Shown here piece by piece: positions 27,192 through 36,601 of a DNA stretch of 64,000 bases. Position numbers and translations under genes: made by a program. This stretch comes from Edaphobacter sp. (lineage in GTDB: Bacteria; Acidobacteriota; Terriglobia; Terriglobales; Acidobacteriaceae). The notes below the pieces were generated by a model, which saw only the letters and a program-made list of their open reading frames with translations, ran no database searches and had not been told where the DNA came from. The stretch lies in NCBI RefSeq assembly GCF_028283685.1, contig NZ_JAPWKF010000010.1:1-64000 (forward strand). Reading direction: 5' to 3'. The number at the start of each line of letters is the position of its first letter. Position 1 is the stretch's first letter.

Positions 27192-29237
27192 GTGAAGCCT
27201 TCCCTCGCCGCCGTCCTGGCCGTAGCCACTGTGCCATTTGCAGCACTTCACGCTGCCACAGCCCAGACCTCTTCCGCCTCTGCCCTCACCCTGATGCCCG
27301 TGCCCGCGCACCTCACCACCGGCGCCGGCGCCTTCTCCTGGACCCCCTCCGTCACCATCGGCGTCACCCACTTCCGTAACCAGCGGCTCGACGACGCCAT
27401 CCAGCGCTCGCTGCTGCGCCTCGAGCGCGCCACCGGCGTCCCCCGCCAGCGCACCGTCACCACCACCGCCGCCTCCAGCCTCGTCATCGACGTCGACGGC
27501 CCCGGCGACGCCATCCAGTCCATCGACGAGGATGAGTCCTACACCCTCTCCGTCTCTGCCTCCGGCATCAAGCTCCACGCCGCCACCGTCGTCGGAGCCA
27601 TGCGCGGCCTCACCACGCTCGAGCAGCTCGTCCAGGCCAGCGGCAACGGCTTCATCCTGCCCGCCGTCGACATCCAGGACACGCCCCGCTTCCGCTGGCG
27701 CGGCCTCATGATCGACACCGGCCGCCACTTCGAGCCCGTCGAGGTCATCAAGCGCAACCTCGACGCCATGGCCGCCGTTAAGCTCAACGTCTTCCACTGG
27801 CACCTCTCCGAAGACCAGGGCTTCCGCATCGAGAGCAAGATCTATCCCAAGCTCACCGGCATGGGCTCCGACGGACTCTTCTATACGCAGGAGCAGGCCA
27901 AGGAGATCGTCGCCTACGCCGCCGAGCGCGGCATCCGCGTCATCCCCGAGTTCGACATGCCCGGCCACACCAAGGCGTGGCTCGTCGGTTACCCCGAGCT
28001 CTCCAGCGACCCCGGCCCCTACTCCATCCGGCGTGAGTTCGGTGTCGACGACGACGCCATGGACCCCACCAAGGAGTCCACCTACAAGTTCATCGACGCC
28101 TTCCTCGGCGAGATGGCCACCATCTTCCCCGATCCCTACCTGCACCTCGGCGGCGACGAAACCCCCGGAACCCAGTGGAAGAAGAACGCCCACGTCACCG
28201 CCTACATGAAGGCGCACAACTTCAAGAACACCGAGGAGCTGCAGACCTACTTCTCGCAGCGCGTCCTCGAGCTGGCCAAGAAGCACGGCAAGCACCTCGT
28301 CGGTTGGGATGAGATCCTCACCCCCAACCTGCCCACCGACGCCATCATCCAGTCCTGGCGCGGCGTCAAGTCGCTCTCCGTCGCCGCCACCCGCGGCTAT
28401 CAGGGCATCCTCTCCGCGCCCTACTACCTCGACGGCATGAAGTCCGCCGAAGACAACTACCTCGCCGATCCCATCCCCGCCGACACCACCCTCACCCCCG
28501 CGCAGCAGAAGTTCGTACTCGGTGGCGAGGTCTGCATGTGGGGTGAGCAGCTCAACGAGCTCTCCATCGACTCCCGCATCTGGCCCCGCGCCGCCGCTGT
28601 CGCCGAGCGCTTCTGGTCCTCCGCCGATCAACGCAACGTCGACGACATGTACCGCCGCCTCTCGGTCGAATCCCTCCGCATCGAGGCCGATGCCCACACC
28701 ACCCACCTCACCCACGAAGGCGCCGCCCTCCGCGAGCTCGCCGGAACCGAAGACATCGATGCGCTCCGCACCTTCTCTTCCATCCTGCAGCCCGTCTCCT
28801 TCGGCGAGCGCTACCACTTCCAGCACACCTCGCAGATCACATCGCTCGATCTGCTGGTCGACGCTGTCCGCCCCGATCCGCCCTCGCGGCACAACTCCAT
28901 CCTGCTCGTCGCAGATCTGCTGAAGTCCCCCAAGGGCAACAGCGCCGCACGCGCCCAGCTCACCCGCACCTTCCAGAGCTGGATCGATGCCGCTCCCATC
29001 GTCTCCGCGCAGATGGACCAGTCGCCCCTGCTCGCCCAGGCGCGGCCCCGCCTCACCGCCTTCGCCTCGCTTGGTCACATCGGACTCGACGCCCTCACCT
29101 ACCTCAACGGCAAGAAGGCCCCCGCCGGATGGAAGCAGAAGGCGCTGGCCGATCTCGAAGCCGCACGCAAACCTGAGATGATGCTGCGCTTCACGGTCAT
29201 CGACGCGCTGCACAACCTCGTCGACGCCGTTCAGTAA
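27192..29237 (+). CDS. Secreted glycoside hydrolase family 20 beta-N-acetylhexosaminidase
   Basis: 681 residues from a GTG with AAGGAGAA just upstream. A signal peptide (PSLAAVLAVATVPFAALHAA) precedes an N-terminal GH20b domain. The catalytic barrel shows RFRWRGLMIDTGRHFEPVEV, KLNVFHWHLSEDQGFRIESK and the catalytic Asp-Glu pair in HLGGDETPG (residues about 318-326), then VGWDEILTP and GGEVCMWGEQL. It releases terminal GlcNAc or GalNAc, for instance from chitin fragments or peptidoglycan turnover, in the periplasm or outside the cell. Confidence 0.94.
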   Translation: MKPSLAAVLAVATVPFAALHAATAQTSSASALTLMPVPAHLTTGAGAFSWTPSVTIGVTHFRNQRLDDAIQRSLLRLERATGVPRQRTVTTTAASSLVIDVDGPGDAIQSIDEDESYTLSVSASGIKLHAATVVGAMRGLTTLEQLVQASGNGFILPAVDIQDTPRFRWRGLMIDTGRHFEPVEVIKRNLDAMAAVKLNVFHWHLSEDQGFRIESKIYPKLTGMGSDGLFYTQEQAKEIVAYAAERGIRVIPEFDMPGHTKAWLVGYPELSSDPGPYSIRREFGVDDDAMDPTKESTYKFIDAFLGEMATIFPDPYLHLGGDETPGTQWKKNAHVTAYMKAHNFKNTEELQTYFSQRVLELAKKHGKHLVGWDEILTPNLPTDAIIQSWRGVKSLSVAATRGYQGILSAPYYLDGMKSAEDNYLADPIPADTTLTPAQQKFVLGGEVCMWGEQLNELSIDSRIWPRAAAVAERFWSSADQRNVDDMYRRLSVESLRIEADAHTTHLTHEGAALRELAGTEDIDALRTFSSILQPVSFGERYHFQHTSQITSLDLLVDAVRPDPPSRHNSILLVADLLKSPKGNSAARAQLTRTFQSWIDAAPIVSAQMDQSPLLAQARPRLTAFASLGHIGLDALTYLNGKKAPAGWKQKALADLEAARKPEMMLRFTVIDALHNLVDAVQ

Positions 29238-29277
29238 CCATCACGCAGCAGCGCAGCATGACAAAGCAACAAAGAGC

Positions 29278-29305
29278 AGAGGCCGTGGCAATCGCCACGG
29301 CCTCT
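29278..29305. terminator. Intrinsic terminator between convergent genes
   Basis: AGAGGCCGTGGC-AATC-GCCACGGCCTCT is a perfect 12-bp stem, followed on the plus strand by CTCTTTTG. It ends the GH20 transcript and could also serve the opposite strand. Confidence 0.85.
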
Positions 29306-29330
29306 CTCTTTTGCCTCGAACCCTTCTCTC

Positions 29331-29804
29331 TCAAAGCCCCAGCTCACTCAGCCCCGGATGCTCGTCCGGCCTGCGCCCCGACGGCCAGTGAAACAGCCTG
29401 TCCGTCTCGCCGATCGCCAGATCGTTGATGCTCGCATGTCTCTGCCGCATCAGGCCATGCTCGTCGAACTCCCAGTTCTCGTTGCCGTAGCTCCGCCACC
29501 ACTGGCCAGCAGCATCGTGGCACTCATACGCAAACCGCACCGCGATGCGATTCGAGCCGAAGGTCCAAAGCTCCTTGATCAGCCGATAGTCCAGCTCGCG
29601 CTCCCACTTGTCCCGCAGAAACCTGACAATCTCCTCGCGGCCGTTCACGAACACCGAACGGTTCCGCCACCGGCTGTCCACCGTGTACGCCAGCGACACC
29701 CGCTCCGGGTCGCGCGTATTCCACGCATCCTCGGCCATGCGAACCTTCCTGATCGCGCTCTCGCGAGTAAACGGCGGTGCAATCACTCCCTGTGTCATCG
29801 TCAT
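29331..29804 (-). CDS. NTF2-like protein, DUF1348 family
   Basis: 157 residues, single domain. Family blocks include [58 protein letters not shown] and [17 protein letters not shown]1348 proteins have the SnoaL/NTF2 cone fold; their function is not established. No signal peptide. Downstream of the SGNH hydrolase on the same strand with a 67-nt gap. Confidence 0.85.
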   Translation of the reverse strand: MTMTQGVIAPPFTRESAIRKVRMAEDAWNTRDPERVSLAYTVDSRWRNRSVFVNGREEIVRFLRDKWERELDYRLIKELWTFGSNRIAVRFAYECHDAAGQWWRSYGNENWEFDEHGLMRQRHASINDLAIGETDRLFHWPSGRRPDEHPGLSELGL

Positions 29805-29871
29805 GCTCCTTTAACTCTTCGCCAACAGCTAGGCGATCACCACGCACAGAACTGCTTCGCCAGCCCCGTCT

Positions 29872-30684
29872 CTACTTCTTCGACAGCGCTTCAGCGATCG
29901 CCTTCTCCGCCATCGGCGACATGATCGCATACCCCTTCGCCGTCGGATGCACTCCATCCTTCGCCAGGTCCGGATCGAGTCCGCCGTCCTTGTTCACCAT
30001 CGTCGTGTAGTAGTCCAGGTACACCAGATCCTCGCGCGCGCACAGCAGCTTCAGCCGCATGTTCATCTCGCGGATCGTCCCCGCAGGCTTCACGCCCGGC
30101 CTCCAACTGTAGTGGTCTGCCGGAAGGACCGACGCAATGACCATCCTGATGTTGTTCGCCTTTGCAATCGCCGCCATCGACACGAAGTTGTCCTCAATCA
30201 TCTCCGGCGACGAAGGCCCCGTGTTCCCCGCAATGTCGTTCGTGCCCGCCAGAATCACCACCACCGCCGGCTTCAGATGCACCACGTCCTGCTCAAACCG
30301 CACCAGCATCTGCGGCGTCGTCTGCCCGCTGATGCCGCGCCCGATATACCCCTTGCCGGGGAAAAACTCATCCGTATGCTGCGCCCACGCGTCCGTAATC
30401 GAGTCGCCATAAAACACCACGCGCCTCTCGCCCGCCGCAGGAGCCGCCAGCGCCGCATTCGCTGCGCGATAACGATCCAGTTGCGCCCAGTCATTCAGCT
30501 TCTTCTGCATCGCCTCAATCTGTGCCTGCGTAAGAGGTGCCGCTGGCGTCACAGACGTCTGTGACACCGCCGGAGTGGCTGGAGCCTGCGACGCCGAAGG
30601 TACAGATGGCGTCTGCGCCAATAGCCCCATGCTCCCACACACCATCCATCCCAACAAAGCCGTTCTGCTCCAGGCCATTCGCAA
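29872..30684 (-). CDS. Secreted SGNH/GDSL hydrolase
   Basis: 270 residues with a signal peptide (TALLGWMVCGSMGLLAQ) and an Ala/Pro/Ser-rich linker. SGNH blocks: RRVVFYGDSITDAWA (nucleophile Ser), GRGISGQTTPQML, VVVILAGTNDIAGN and the Asp/His pair in LAKDGVHPTAKGYA. It is probably an envelope esterase acting on acylated sugars or glycans. The start may be the first Met (30684) or Met3 (30678). Confidence 0.92.
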   Translation of the reverse strand: MRMAWSRTALLGWMVCGSMGLLAQTPSVPSASQAPATPAVSQTSVTPAAPLTQAQIEAMQKKLNDWAQLDRYRAANAALAAPAAGERRVVFYGDSITDAWAQHTDEFFPGKGYIGRGISGQTTPQMLVRFEQDVVHLKPAVVVILAGTNDIAGNTGPSSPEMIEDNFVSMAAIAKANNIRMVIASVLPADHYSWRPGVKPAGTIREMNMRLKLLCAREDLVYLDYYTTMVNKDGGLDPDLAKDGVHPTAKGYAIMSPMAEKAIAEALSKK

Positions 30685-30789
30685 TCTCCTCCACCACTAC
30701 AAAATTTCTTCTGCCACCACAAAGGTTTCTTCTGCCATCACGCGACTCTTCAGCCCGCCGAAAGATTCTTCCACCGTTACAAATACACT

Positions 30790-30944
30790 GTCATCCCGAC
30801 CGAAGCGAAGCGCAGTGGAGGGACCTGCTTCTCGACCGCAACCGCCAAACAGCCGCCGCCCACACAGCCACAAAATCTCCGCCCTGCACCAACACTGTCA
30901 TCCCGACCGAAGCGAAGCGCAGTGGAGGGACCTGCTTTCCGACC
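30790..30944 (+). repeat. Two canonical polar intergenic repeats, forward
   Basis: Near-identical units begin GTCATCCCGACCGAAGCGAA at 30790 and 30897 and run through GCGCAGTGGAGGGACCTGCT. They lie in a 371-bp gap between divergent genes (30685-31055) with no gene of its own. Upstream of the first unit (30700-30780), short CTTCTGCCA/ACAAA phrases recur imperfectly. Confidence 0.88.
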
Positions 30945-31055
30945 CCGGCAGCTTTCACGGCCACTCAACCAGAACAGCCGCAAAATCACGCAAGCCAGCA
31001 TAACAATCCGCGGCAGCATTCCACACCTCGCCAATGATGTACCCTTTGATTCACC

Positions 31056-31919
31056 ATGCAGCCCGGTCTTTCGACGCACGTCTTCCTCTCGCAGCGCCTC
31101 CATCCCGGCCTGCTCGACGCCCTCAAAAACTCCGGTGCCCGCACCATCGAGCTATACGCCGCTCGCCATCACTTCGACTACACCGACCGCTCGCAGCTGC
31201 GCGAGATCGCCGCCTGGTTCCGCGATAACGGCATCAACGCCACCCTGCACCAGCCCATCCACACCCGCGAGCAGGCCGAGAACTGGTCCCGCCACGTCTC
31301 CGCCACCCTCAACCTCATCGCGCCCGAGAAGACCCACCGCATCGACGCCATGGACGAGGTCAAGCGAGCCCTCGAGTCCGCCGAGATCATCCCTATCTCC
31401 GCCGTCACCCTCCACCTCGGCCTCAAGGACGACGCCTGGGACACCCGCGCCATCGAGAACTCCCTCACCGCCATCGAGCACCTCAAGGCCTTCGCCCATC
31501 CGCTCGGCGTCAAGGTGCTGCTCGAGAACCTGCAGAACGAGGTCACCACACCCGAACACCTGCTCGAGATCATCCGAATCGGCCACTTCAACAACGTCGG
31601 CATCACCCTCGACGTTGGCCACGCTCACCTCGCCTACTCAGAGACACCGAACACCGGCATCGACCACGCCTTCGAGCTGCTGCGCCCACGCATCCACCAG
31701 CTCAACCTGCACGACAACCACGGCATGCGCGACGAACACCTCTGGCCCGGCTCCGGCGAGATCGACTTCGCCAACGTCTACAAACACTGCCGCACCCTCC
31801 CCGCCGACACCCCCGGCATCCTCGAGATCGCACACGACCTCAACGAGACCGCCGAAAGCCTTCGGGAGAAGACCGAACGCTTCACGGATTATGAGAAACG
31901 ACTGGCGCAGAACCCGTAA
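31056..31919 (+). CDS. Sugar phosphate isomerase/epimerase-type TIM-barrel protein
   Basis: 287 residues of the AP endonuclease family 2 / xylose isomerase-like barrel. Metal-site strands are seen in TIELYAARHHFDYT, ATLHQPIH, VTLHLGLKDDAW, VLLENLQNEVTTPEHL, GITLDVGHAHLAY and INQLNLHDNHG-type HQLNLHDNHGMRDEHLWPG. No signal peptide. Possible roles are sugar epimerisation or DNA repair of the endonuclease IV type; the short size and lack of typical Nfo motifs favour the former. It stands alone upstream of asnS. Confidence 0.85.
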   Translation: MQPGLSTHVFLSQRLHPGLLDALKNSGARTIELYAARHHFDYTDRSQLREIAAWFRDNGINATLHQPIHTREQAENWSRHVSATLNLIAPEKTHRIDAMDEVKRALESAEIIPISAVTLHLGLKDDAWDTRAIENSLTAIEHLKAFAHPLGVKVLLENLQNEVTTPEHLLEIIRIGHFNNVGITLDVGHAHLAYSETPNTGIDHAFELLRPRIHQLNLHDNHGMRDEHLWPGSGEIDFANVYKHCRTLPADTPGILEIAHDLNETAESLREKTERFTDYEKRLAQNP

Positions 31920-32324
31920 TTTTCATTAGCCCCGCATTCGCCACCTGCTCACCTTTTAGATTTTGCAGCCAGCCAGAACCGGGCTAAACCCCATCCACAA
32001 GCGGCATCTCAAACTGCCTGCCCGCAAAATGCAGGAAGTAGCTGCTCTTCAAGAGATCTCTGTATGCTCGCTGCAGCCGGCGCTGCTTCCCAGACACAGG
32101 CAGCCCCACAGATCACACAAGGCACGACGCGTCGTAGAGCGGCCCTGGCTCGGCACCCGCAAGAACTCTCCCTCCGTGGCTGAAATCATTCACAAGGAAA
32201 AGGGCCAGCGAAAATACCCTCTCTTCAGACAGTGCGGAGTGTTACTCACCGCTACGCTCATCCGTTAAGTCCGCAACGAGAGCTTCTTCGAGAAGATGGG
32301 TGGCACGAGTAAACTCATTAAGCC
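31920..32324 (+). other. 405-bp gap upstream of asnS, no gene seen
   Basis: No open frame here shows protein-like composition. Close to asnS a short TCTTC-GA-GAAGA hairpin (32284-32295) is followed by GGGTGGCACGAG. This resembles the 3' part of a T-box, but the CCGCG end and a specifier stem are missing, so I do not call one. The long leader may hold the asnS promoter or a leader RNA. Confidence 0.4.
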
Positions 32325-33902
32325 ATGAGCGAAACATCCTCCCTCACCGTCACCATCGCCTCTCTCTCCGCGCACGAAGGCCAGACCGTCACCCTGCGCG
32401 GCTGGCTCTACAACATCCGCTCCTCGGGCAAGCTGCTCTTCCCCACCTTCCGCGACGGCACCGGCACCATCCAGGGCATCGTCCCCAGGGCCGCCGTGCC
32501 TGAAGAGGTCTTCGAGACCCTCAAGAACCTCCAACTCGAATCCAGCCTCACCGTCACCGGCAAGGTCCGCGCCGACTCCCGCGCGCCCTCCGGCTATGAG
32601 CTCGACGTCGAGAGCATCCACATCATCTCCGCCGTCTCCGCCGACGAGCCCTTCCCCATCACCCTCAAAGAGCACGGCGTCGACTTCCTCATGGAGCACC
32701 GCCACCTCTGGCTGCGCACGCCGCGCCAGTCGGCCATCCTCCGCGTCCGCGCCACCATCATGCGCGCTGCGGCCGAGTACTTCGACACCAACGGCTTCAT
32801 CCGCACCGATCCGCCGATCCTCACGCCCAACGCCTGCGAAGGCACCAGCGAGCTCTTCGAGATGGACTACTTCGACGACGACAAGGCCTACCTCACCCAG
32901 TCCGGCCAGCTCTACATCGAAGCCACCGCGCTCGCCCTCGGCAAGGTCTACAGCTTCGGCCCCACCTTCCGCGCCGAAAAGTCCAAGACCCGCCGCCACC
33001 TCACCGAGTTCTGGATGATCGAACCCGAGGTCGCGCACCTCGAACTCAACGGACTCATGGACCTCGCCGAGGCCTTCATCACCCACATCGTCACCCGCGT
33101 GCTCGAATCGCACCGCGCCGACCTGAAGGTCATCGGCCGCGACGTCGAGAAGCTCGAAGCCGTCATCCTTCCAACCGACGCCAGCAGTAAAGTCGCCACT
33201 GCAACTGACACCGGCACTAATATCGCCGCTCCAACTGACGCCGGTATTAATGTCATCGCACCATCTGGCACCGGTATTAATATCGCCGCACCAACTGGCA
33301 CCGGCATTCAAGTCGCCGCTCCAACTGACGCCAGCATTAAAAATGAAAGTGTCATCCTGAGCGAAGGCGCAGCCGAAGTCGAAGGACCTGCGGTTAAAAC
33401 TGCCCCCAACCGCTTCCCCCGCCTGTCCTACGACGAAGCCCACGCCATGCTCGAAAAGGCCTTCGCCGAGGGCAAGATCGAAAACCCGCACACCTACGGC
33501 GACGACTTCGGCTCCCCCGACGAGACCTACATCAGCTCCCAGTTCTCGAAGCCCGTCATGGTGCACCGCTACCCCGCCGCCTTCAAGGCCTTCTACATGC
33601 AGCCCGACCCGCTCGACCCCACCAAGGCCCTCTGCGTCGACGTCCTCGCCCCCGAGGGCTACGGCGAGATCATCGGCGGCTCCCAGCGCATCGACAGCTA
33701 CGACCTCCTCAAGCAGCGCATCGAAGAACACAACCTCCCACTAGCCGCCTTCCAGTGGTACTTAGACCTGCGCAAATACGGCAGCGTCCCCCACGCCGGC
33801 TTCGGCATGGGAATCGAACGAGCCGTAGCCTGGATCTGCGGGCTGGACCACGTGAGAGAGACGATTCCGTTCGCAAGGACGCTGAACAGGATTTATCCGT
33901 AA
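32325..33902 (+). CDS. asnS: Asparaginyl-tRNA synthetase with an in-frame repeat insertion
   Basis: 525 residues. The N-terminal OB fold shows [20 protein letters not shown]. The class II core shows motif 2 [45 protein letters not shown] and motif 3 [15 protein letters not shown]. Asn-type features distinguish it from AspRS: short length and no GAD domain. It charges tRNA-Asn. E. coli AsnRS has 466 residues; the extra length sits at residues about 284-360, where six 10-residue repeats and a polar-repeat copy are inserted just before [11 protein letters not shown]. Confidence 0.94.
   Translation: MSETSSLTVTIASLSAHEGQTVTLRGWLYNIRSSGKLLFPTFRDGTGTIQGIVPRAAVPEEVFETLKNLQLESSLTVTGKVRADSRAPSGYELDVESIHIISAVSADEPFPITLKEHGVDFLMEHRHLWLRTPRQSAILRVRATIMRAAAEYFDTNGFIRTDPPILTPNACEGTSELFEMDYFDDDKAYLTQSGQLYIEATALALGKVYSFGPTFRAEKSKTRRHLTEFWMIEPEVAHLELNGLMDLAEAFITHIVTRVLESHRADLKVIGRDVEKLEAVILPTDASSKVATATDTGTNIAAPTDAGINVIAPSGTGINIAAPTGTGIQVAAPTDASIKNESVILSEGAAEVEGPAVKTAPNRFPRLSYDEAHAMLEKAFAEGKIENPHTYGDDFGSPDETYISSQFSKPVMVHRYPAAFKAFYMQPDPLDPTKALCVDVLAPEGYGEIIGGSQRIDSYDLLKQRIEEHNLPLAAFQWYLDLRKYGSVPHAGFGMGIERAVAWICGLDHVRETIPFARTLNRIYP
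33174..33395 (+). repeat. Minisatellite plus polar repeat inside asnS
   Basis: Six tandem 30-bp units (33174-33353) encode [50 protein letters not shown] and [10 protein letters not shown]. Directly after (33351-33395) comes GTCATCCTGAGCGAAGGCGC ending in GAAGGACCTGCGG, a variant of the intergenic repeat, translated [15 protein letters not shown]. The whole stays in frame. Confidence 0.88.
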
Positions 33903-33980
33903 GGTTCTGCTTCAGCTTTCCCCCTCGCAAGCGAGAGCATCATCGATACAGTTATTGCATCGGCAACAGCGGAGATTCCG

Positions 33981-34871
33981 ATGCACGAACAAAAATTTGG
34001 CGGCGATTGGACTGACTTAAAACTGAGTTGTCTTGATGCATATCTCGAAAGCTATCGTTCAATCTTTTCAAAGAACACCAACGCACAATACTTCAATACC
34101 TGGTACGTTGATGCATTCGCAGGAACTGGGTCTCGCTCAATAGACGCAGCAACAGGGCCATTATGGAATGTCGAGCCAGATTCTGACATTGATTGCGATC
34201 CGGACGCTGTCGCTTACAGAGACGGTAGCGCGATGATTGCGCTCGGGCAGGATAGTCCGTTCGACAATTATCTCTTCATCGAGAAATCAAAAACGAAATC
34301 GACCGCGCTGCAATCCGCTATTTCCGAGAAGTTTCCAGATTTAACATCTCGATGCACTATTGTCCGGGACGACGCCAATACGGCACTTACAACCTGGGTA
34401 AAGGAACGGAACTGGAATAAAGATAGAGCCGTAGTATTTTTAGACCCGTTTGGCATGCAGGTGAACTGGGAAACAGTTGAATTGCTTGGCAGTACGGGTG
34501 GAATTGATCTTTGGTATCTTTTCCCGTTTGTAGCAAGGTTATTGAAACAAGACGGCAATATCGACGATGGCTGGAGAGAAAGGCTGACTAACCTCCTCGG
34601 GACTGATGAGTGGTTTGGCCATTTCTACAAGAAAACAATTCAACCTGGTTTATTCGGTGATTACGAAGTCACCCAAAGAGACGCCACTGTAGAGAACATT
34701 CAAAATTACATCCACGACCGCCTCAAAACCTGTTTCGTGGCGGTTGCACCCAGCATGATCTTACGTAATTCAAAAAACAGTCCCCTCTTTGCCCTCTGTT
34801 TTGCGGCATCAAATGAGAAGGGTGCACCGATCGCCTTAAGGATTGCTAAAAGCATTCTCAAGGATCAATAG
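33981..34871 (+). CDS. tcmP: Three-Cys-motif partner protein TcmP
   Basis: 296 residues in DNA clearly poorer in G+C than both flanks (the 60-base line at 34261 has 26 G+C; the line at 28321 has 42). It opens FGGDWTDLKLSCLDAYLESY, then YVDAFAGTGSRS, DNYLFIEKSK and VVFLDPFGMQVNWETVELL. DAFAGTG and DPFG sit where motif I and motif IV of a Rossmann methyltransferase would be, so a nucleic-acid or protein methyltransferase-like fold is possible (inference). The family is known as the neighbour of Gp37/Gp68 three-Cys proteins; its function is unknown. GGAG lies upstream of the ATG. Confidence 0.85.
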   Translation: MHEQKFGGDWTDLKLSCLDAYLESYRSIFSKNTNAQYFNTWYVDAFAGTGSRSIDAATGPLWNVEPDSDIDCDPDAVAYRDGSAMIALGQDSPFDNYLFIEKSKTKSTALQSAISEKFPDLTSRCTIVRDDANTALTTWVKERNWNKDRAVVFLDPFGMQVNWETVELLGSTGGIDLWYLFPFVARLLKQDGNIDDGWRERLTNLLGTDEWFGHFYKKTIQPGLFGDYEVTQRDATVENIQNYIHDRLKTCFVAVAPSMILRNSKNSPLFALCFAASNEKGAPIALRIAKSILKDQ

Positions 34872-34884
34872 GAGTTGAGGCTTT

Positions 34885-35619
34885 ATGGCAACTAAATCAT
34901 CTATCGAGTGGACCGAGATGACTTGGAATCCCGTAACGGGCTGCACAAAAATTAGTCAGGGATGTAAGAATTGCTACGCAAATCGTATGGCACTTCGTCT
35001 TCAAGCGATGGGTGCTCCACGTTATAAATCCGGATTCAAACCGACAGTTCATTTCGATTTGCTTGACATCCCCAAGACGTGGAAGAAGCCACGAACAATC
35101 TTCGTAAACTCGATGAGCGATCTTTTCCACGAAGAAATCCCGACAAGCTTCATCCTTCGTGTCTTTGAGACAATGCGAGACTGCCCTCAGCACACCTTTC
35201 AAGTGTTGACTAAACGCAGCAAGCGGCTACTGGAATTGGGTAGATCGATCGAGTGGCCATCAAACGTTTGGATGGGGGTAAGTGTCGAAAACAGTCAGGT
35301 AACGGATCGCGTCAAAGACCTAGCGAAAGTTCCTGCTAAAGTGCGCTTCTTATCATGCGAACCACTGCTTGGACCGCTGGAAAATATTCCACTAAACGGG
35401 ATTCATTGGGTCATCGTTGGAGGTGAGTCCGGGCCTAAGGCACGTCCCATGATGGCATCTTGGGCGGAGTCAATACAGTCACAATGCGAAACGCACGATG
35501 TCCCGTTCTTTTTTAAACAGTGGGGTGGTGTTAGAAAACACAAAACAGGCAGGTTGCTATTAGGACGCACGTTTGATGAGATGCCTTCCATCTCGGGACT
35601 AGTCCAAATTGCCTGCTGA
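34885..35619 (+). CDS. Phage Gp37/Gp68-type (DUF5131) three-Cys-motif protein
   Basis: 244 residues, 13 nt after tcmP with GGAG in the gap, so one operon. The N-terminus has [20 protein letters not shown] followed by [12 protein letters not shown]: cysteines spaced CX6CX2C, the three-Cys motif thought to hold an iron-sulfur cluster of a radical-SAM-like type. Later blocks are [55 protein letters not shown] and [16 protein letters not shown]. It is found in phages and mobile regions; the reaction is unknown. Same low-GC style as tcmP, marking a transferred pair. Confidence 0.88.
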   Translation: MATKSSIEWTEMTWNPVTGCTKISQGCKNCYANRMALRLQAMGAPRYKSGFKPTVHFDLLDIPKTWKKPRTIFVNSMSDLFHEEIPTSFILRVFETMRDCPQHTFQVLTKRSKRLLELGRSIEWPSNVWMGVSVENSQVTDRVKDLAKVPAKVRFLSCEPLLGPLENIPLNGIHWVIVGGESGPKARPMMASWAESIQSQCETHDVPFFFKQWGGVRKHKTGRLLLGRTFDEMPSISGLVQIAC

Positions 35620-35639
35620 TGTGCGGTCTAGATAGGCCG

Positions 35640-35756
35640 TTATAGCGGCAGGAACTTCCGAAAAGCCCATTCCTCTCTTACATCCCACTCCTCCCGGAGT
35701 TTCTCCTGATAATTCAATCCATCAGCATCTTTGCGCGTCCATGTATCGTTAGGCAT
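35640..35756 (-). CDS. Small ORF (38 aa), possible remnant at the island edge
   Basis: Reads MPNDTWTRKDADGLNYQEKL then a Glu/Trp-rich end (WDVREEWAFRKFLPL). The composition looks like real protein, with a Trp/Glu/Arg pattern, and the frame stays open some 14 codons upstream of the ATG without an alternative start. It lies opposite the tcmP operon in low-GC DNA. It could be the C-terminus of a lost gene or a small protein. Unrecognised. Confidence 0.3.
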   Translation of the reverse strand: MPNDTWTRKDADGLNYQEKLREEWDVREEWAFRKFLPL

Positions 35757-35840
35757 CTCGCGTAAGTCCCACCTTATTTCCGATCGTAAATCCGATAATC
35801 AATCAAACAAAGCCGCCTATCCGGCGTAGCATAACAGCTC

Positions 35841-36581
35841 ATGCGCACCCACCTCCTCCTAGCCCTCACCCTGGCCGCCACCCTCCCCGCCATCGCGCAG
35901 ACACCCAACACCCTCACCCCCGCCGAAAAAGCCCAGGGCTGGCATCTCCTCTTCGACGGCAAGACCTCGACCGGCTGGCGCGGCGACCACAGCCCCACCT
36001 TCCCCACCACCGGCTGGGAGGTCAGGGACGGCATGATCTCCGTCACCGAGCACGGCGGCGAAGAGGGCGGCAACGCCGGCGACATCATCACCACCCGCAA
36101 GTACGCCAACTTCGAGCTGCTCGTCGACTTCCGCATCACCACCGGCGCCAACAGCGGCATCAAGTACTTCGTCGACCCCGACCTCAATAAAGGCCCCGGC
36201 TCCGCCATCGGCTTCGAGTACCAGATCCTCGACGACGTCAACCACCCCGACGCGAAGAAGGGCATCGCCGGCGACCGCACCATGGCCTCACTCTACGACA
36301 TGATCCCCGCGGCAAAGAACAAGCCCGTCCACCCCATCGGTCAGTGGAACACCGCACGCATCGTCGTCCGCGGAGCCCACGGCGAGCACTGGATCAACGG
36401 CGTCAAGGTCGTCGAGTACGACCGCTTCACCCCGCAGTTCCGCAAGCTCGTCGCCGACAGCAAGTACCACGTCTGGCCCGGCTTCGGCGAGAAGCACGAC
36501 GGCTACCTGCTGCTGCAGGACCACGGCTTCCCCGTCTCCTTCCGCAACATCAAAATCCGCGAGCTGCCCGCAACCGAATAG
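35841..36581 (+). CDS. Secreted DUF1080 (3-keto-disaccharide hydrolase) protein
   Basis: 246 residues with a signal peptide (THLLLALTLAATLPAIAQ). The jelly-roll DUF1080 domain shows GWHLLFDGKTSTGWRGD, YANFELLVDFRITTGANSGI, GFEYQILDDVNHPDA and NGVKVVEYDR. DUF1080 proteins are concanavalin-like domains, some acting as 3-keto-glucoside hydrolases. Together with the FAD oxidoreductases of this group, it may take part in sugar oxidation pathways (inference). Confidence 0.92.
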   Translation: MRTHLLLALTLAATLPAIAQTPNTLTPAEKAQGWHLLFDGKTSTGWRGDHSPTFPTTGWEVRDGMISVTEHGGEEGGNAGDIITTRKYANFELLVDFRITTGANSGIKYFVDPDLNKGPGSAIGFEYQILDDVNHPDAKKGIAGDRTMASLYDMIPAAKNKPVHPIGQWNTARIVVRGAHGEHWINGVKVVEYDRFTPQFRKLVADSKYHVWPGFGEKHDGYLLLQDHGFPVSFRNIKIRELPATE

Positions 36582-36601
36582 ACAGCGGTACACTACCCCA
36601 C

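Noticed and set aside
27102-29213. 703-codon minus-strand open frame opposite GH20
   Set aside because: Gly/Val/Asp/Glu-rich shadow of a high-GC gene; GH20 on the plus strand has a signal peptide and catalytic motifs.
30790-30944. Two spaced repeats considered as a CRISPR-like array
   Set aside because: Only two units, variable spacing over the window and no cas genes; they belong to the dispersed polar repeat family.
32263-32280. CGTTAAGTCCGCAACGAG looks like the 16S rRNA segment around GGTTAAGTCCCGCAACGAG
   Set aside because: The match is short, with one base missing, and no neighbouring 16S sequence is present; chance or a tiny relic, not an rRNA gene.
32284-32324. T-box-like GGGTGGCAC before asnS, with C at the position that would pair the tRNA-Asn discriminator
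   Set aside because: The CCGCG end, specifier loop and a terminator/antiterminator pair are missing; not enough for a riboswitch call.
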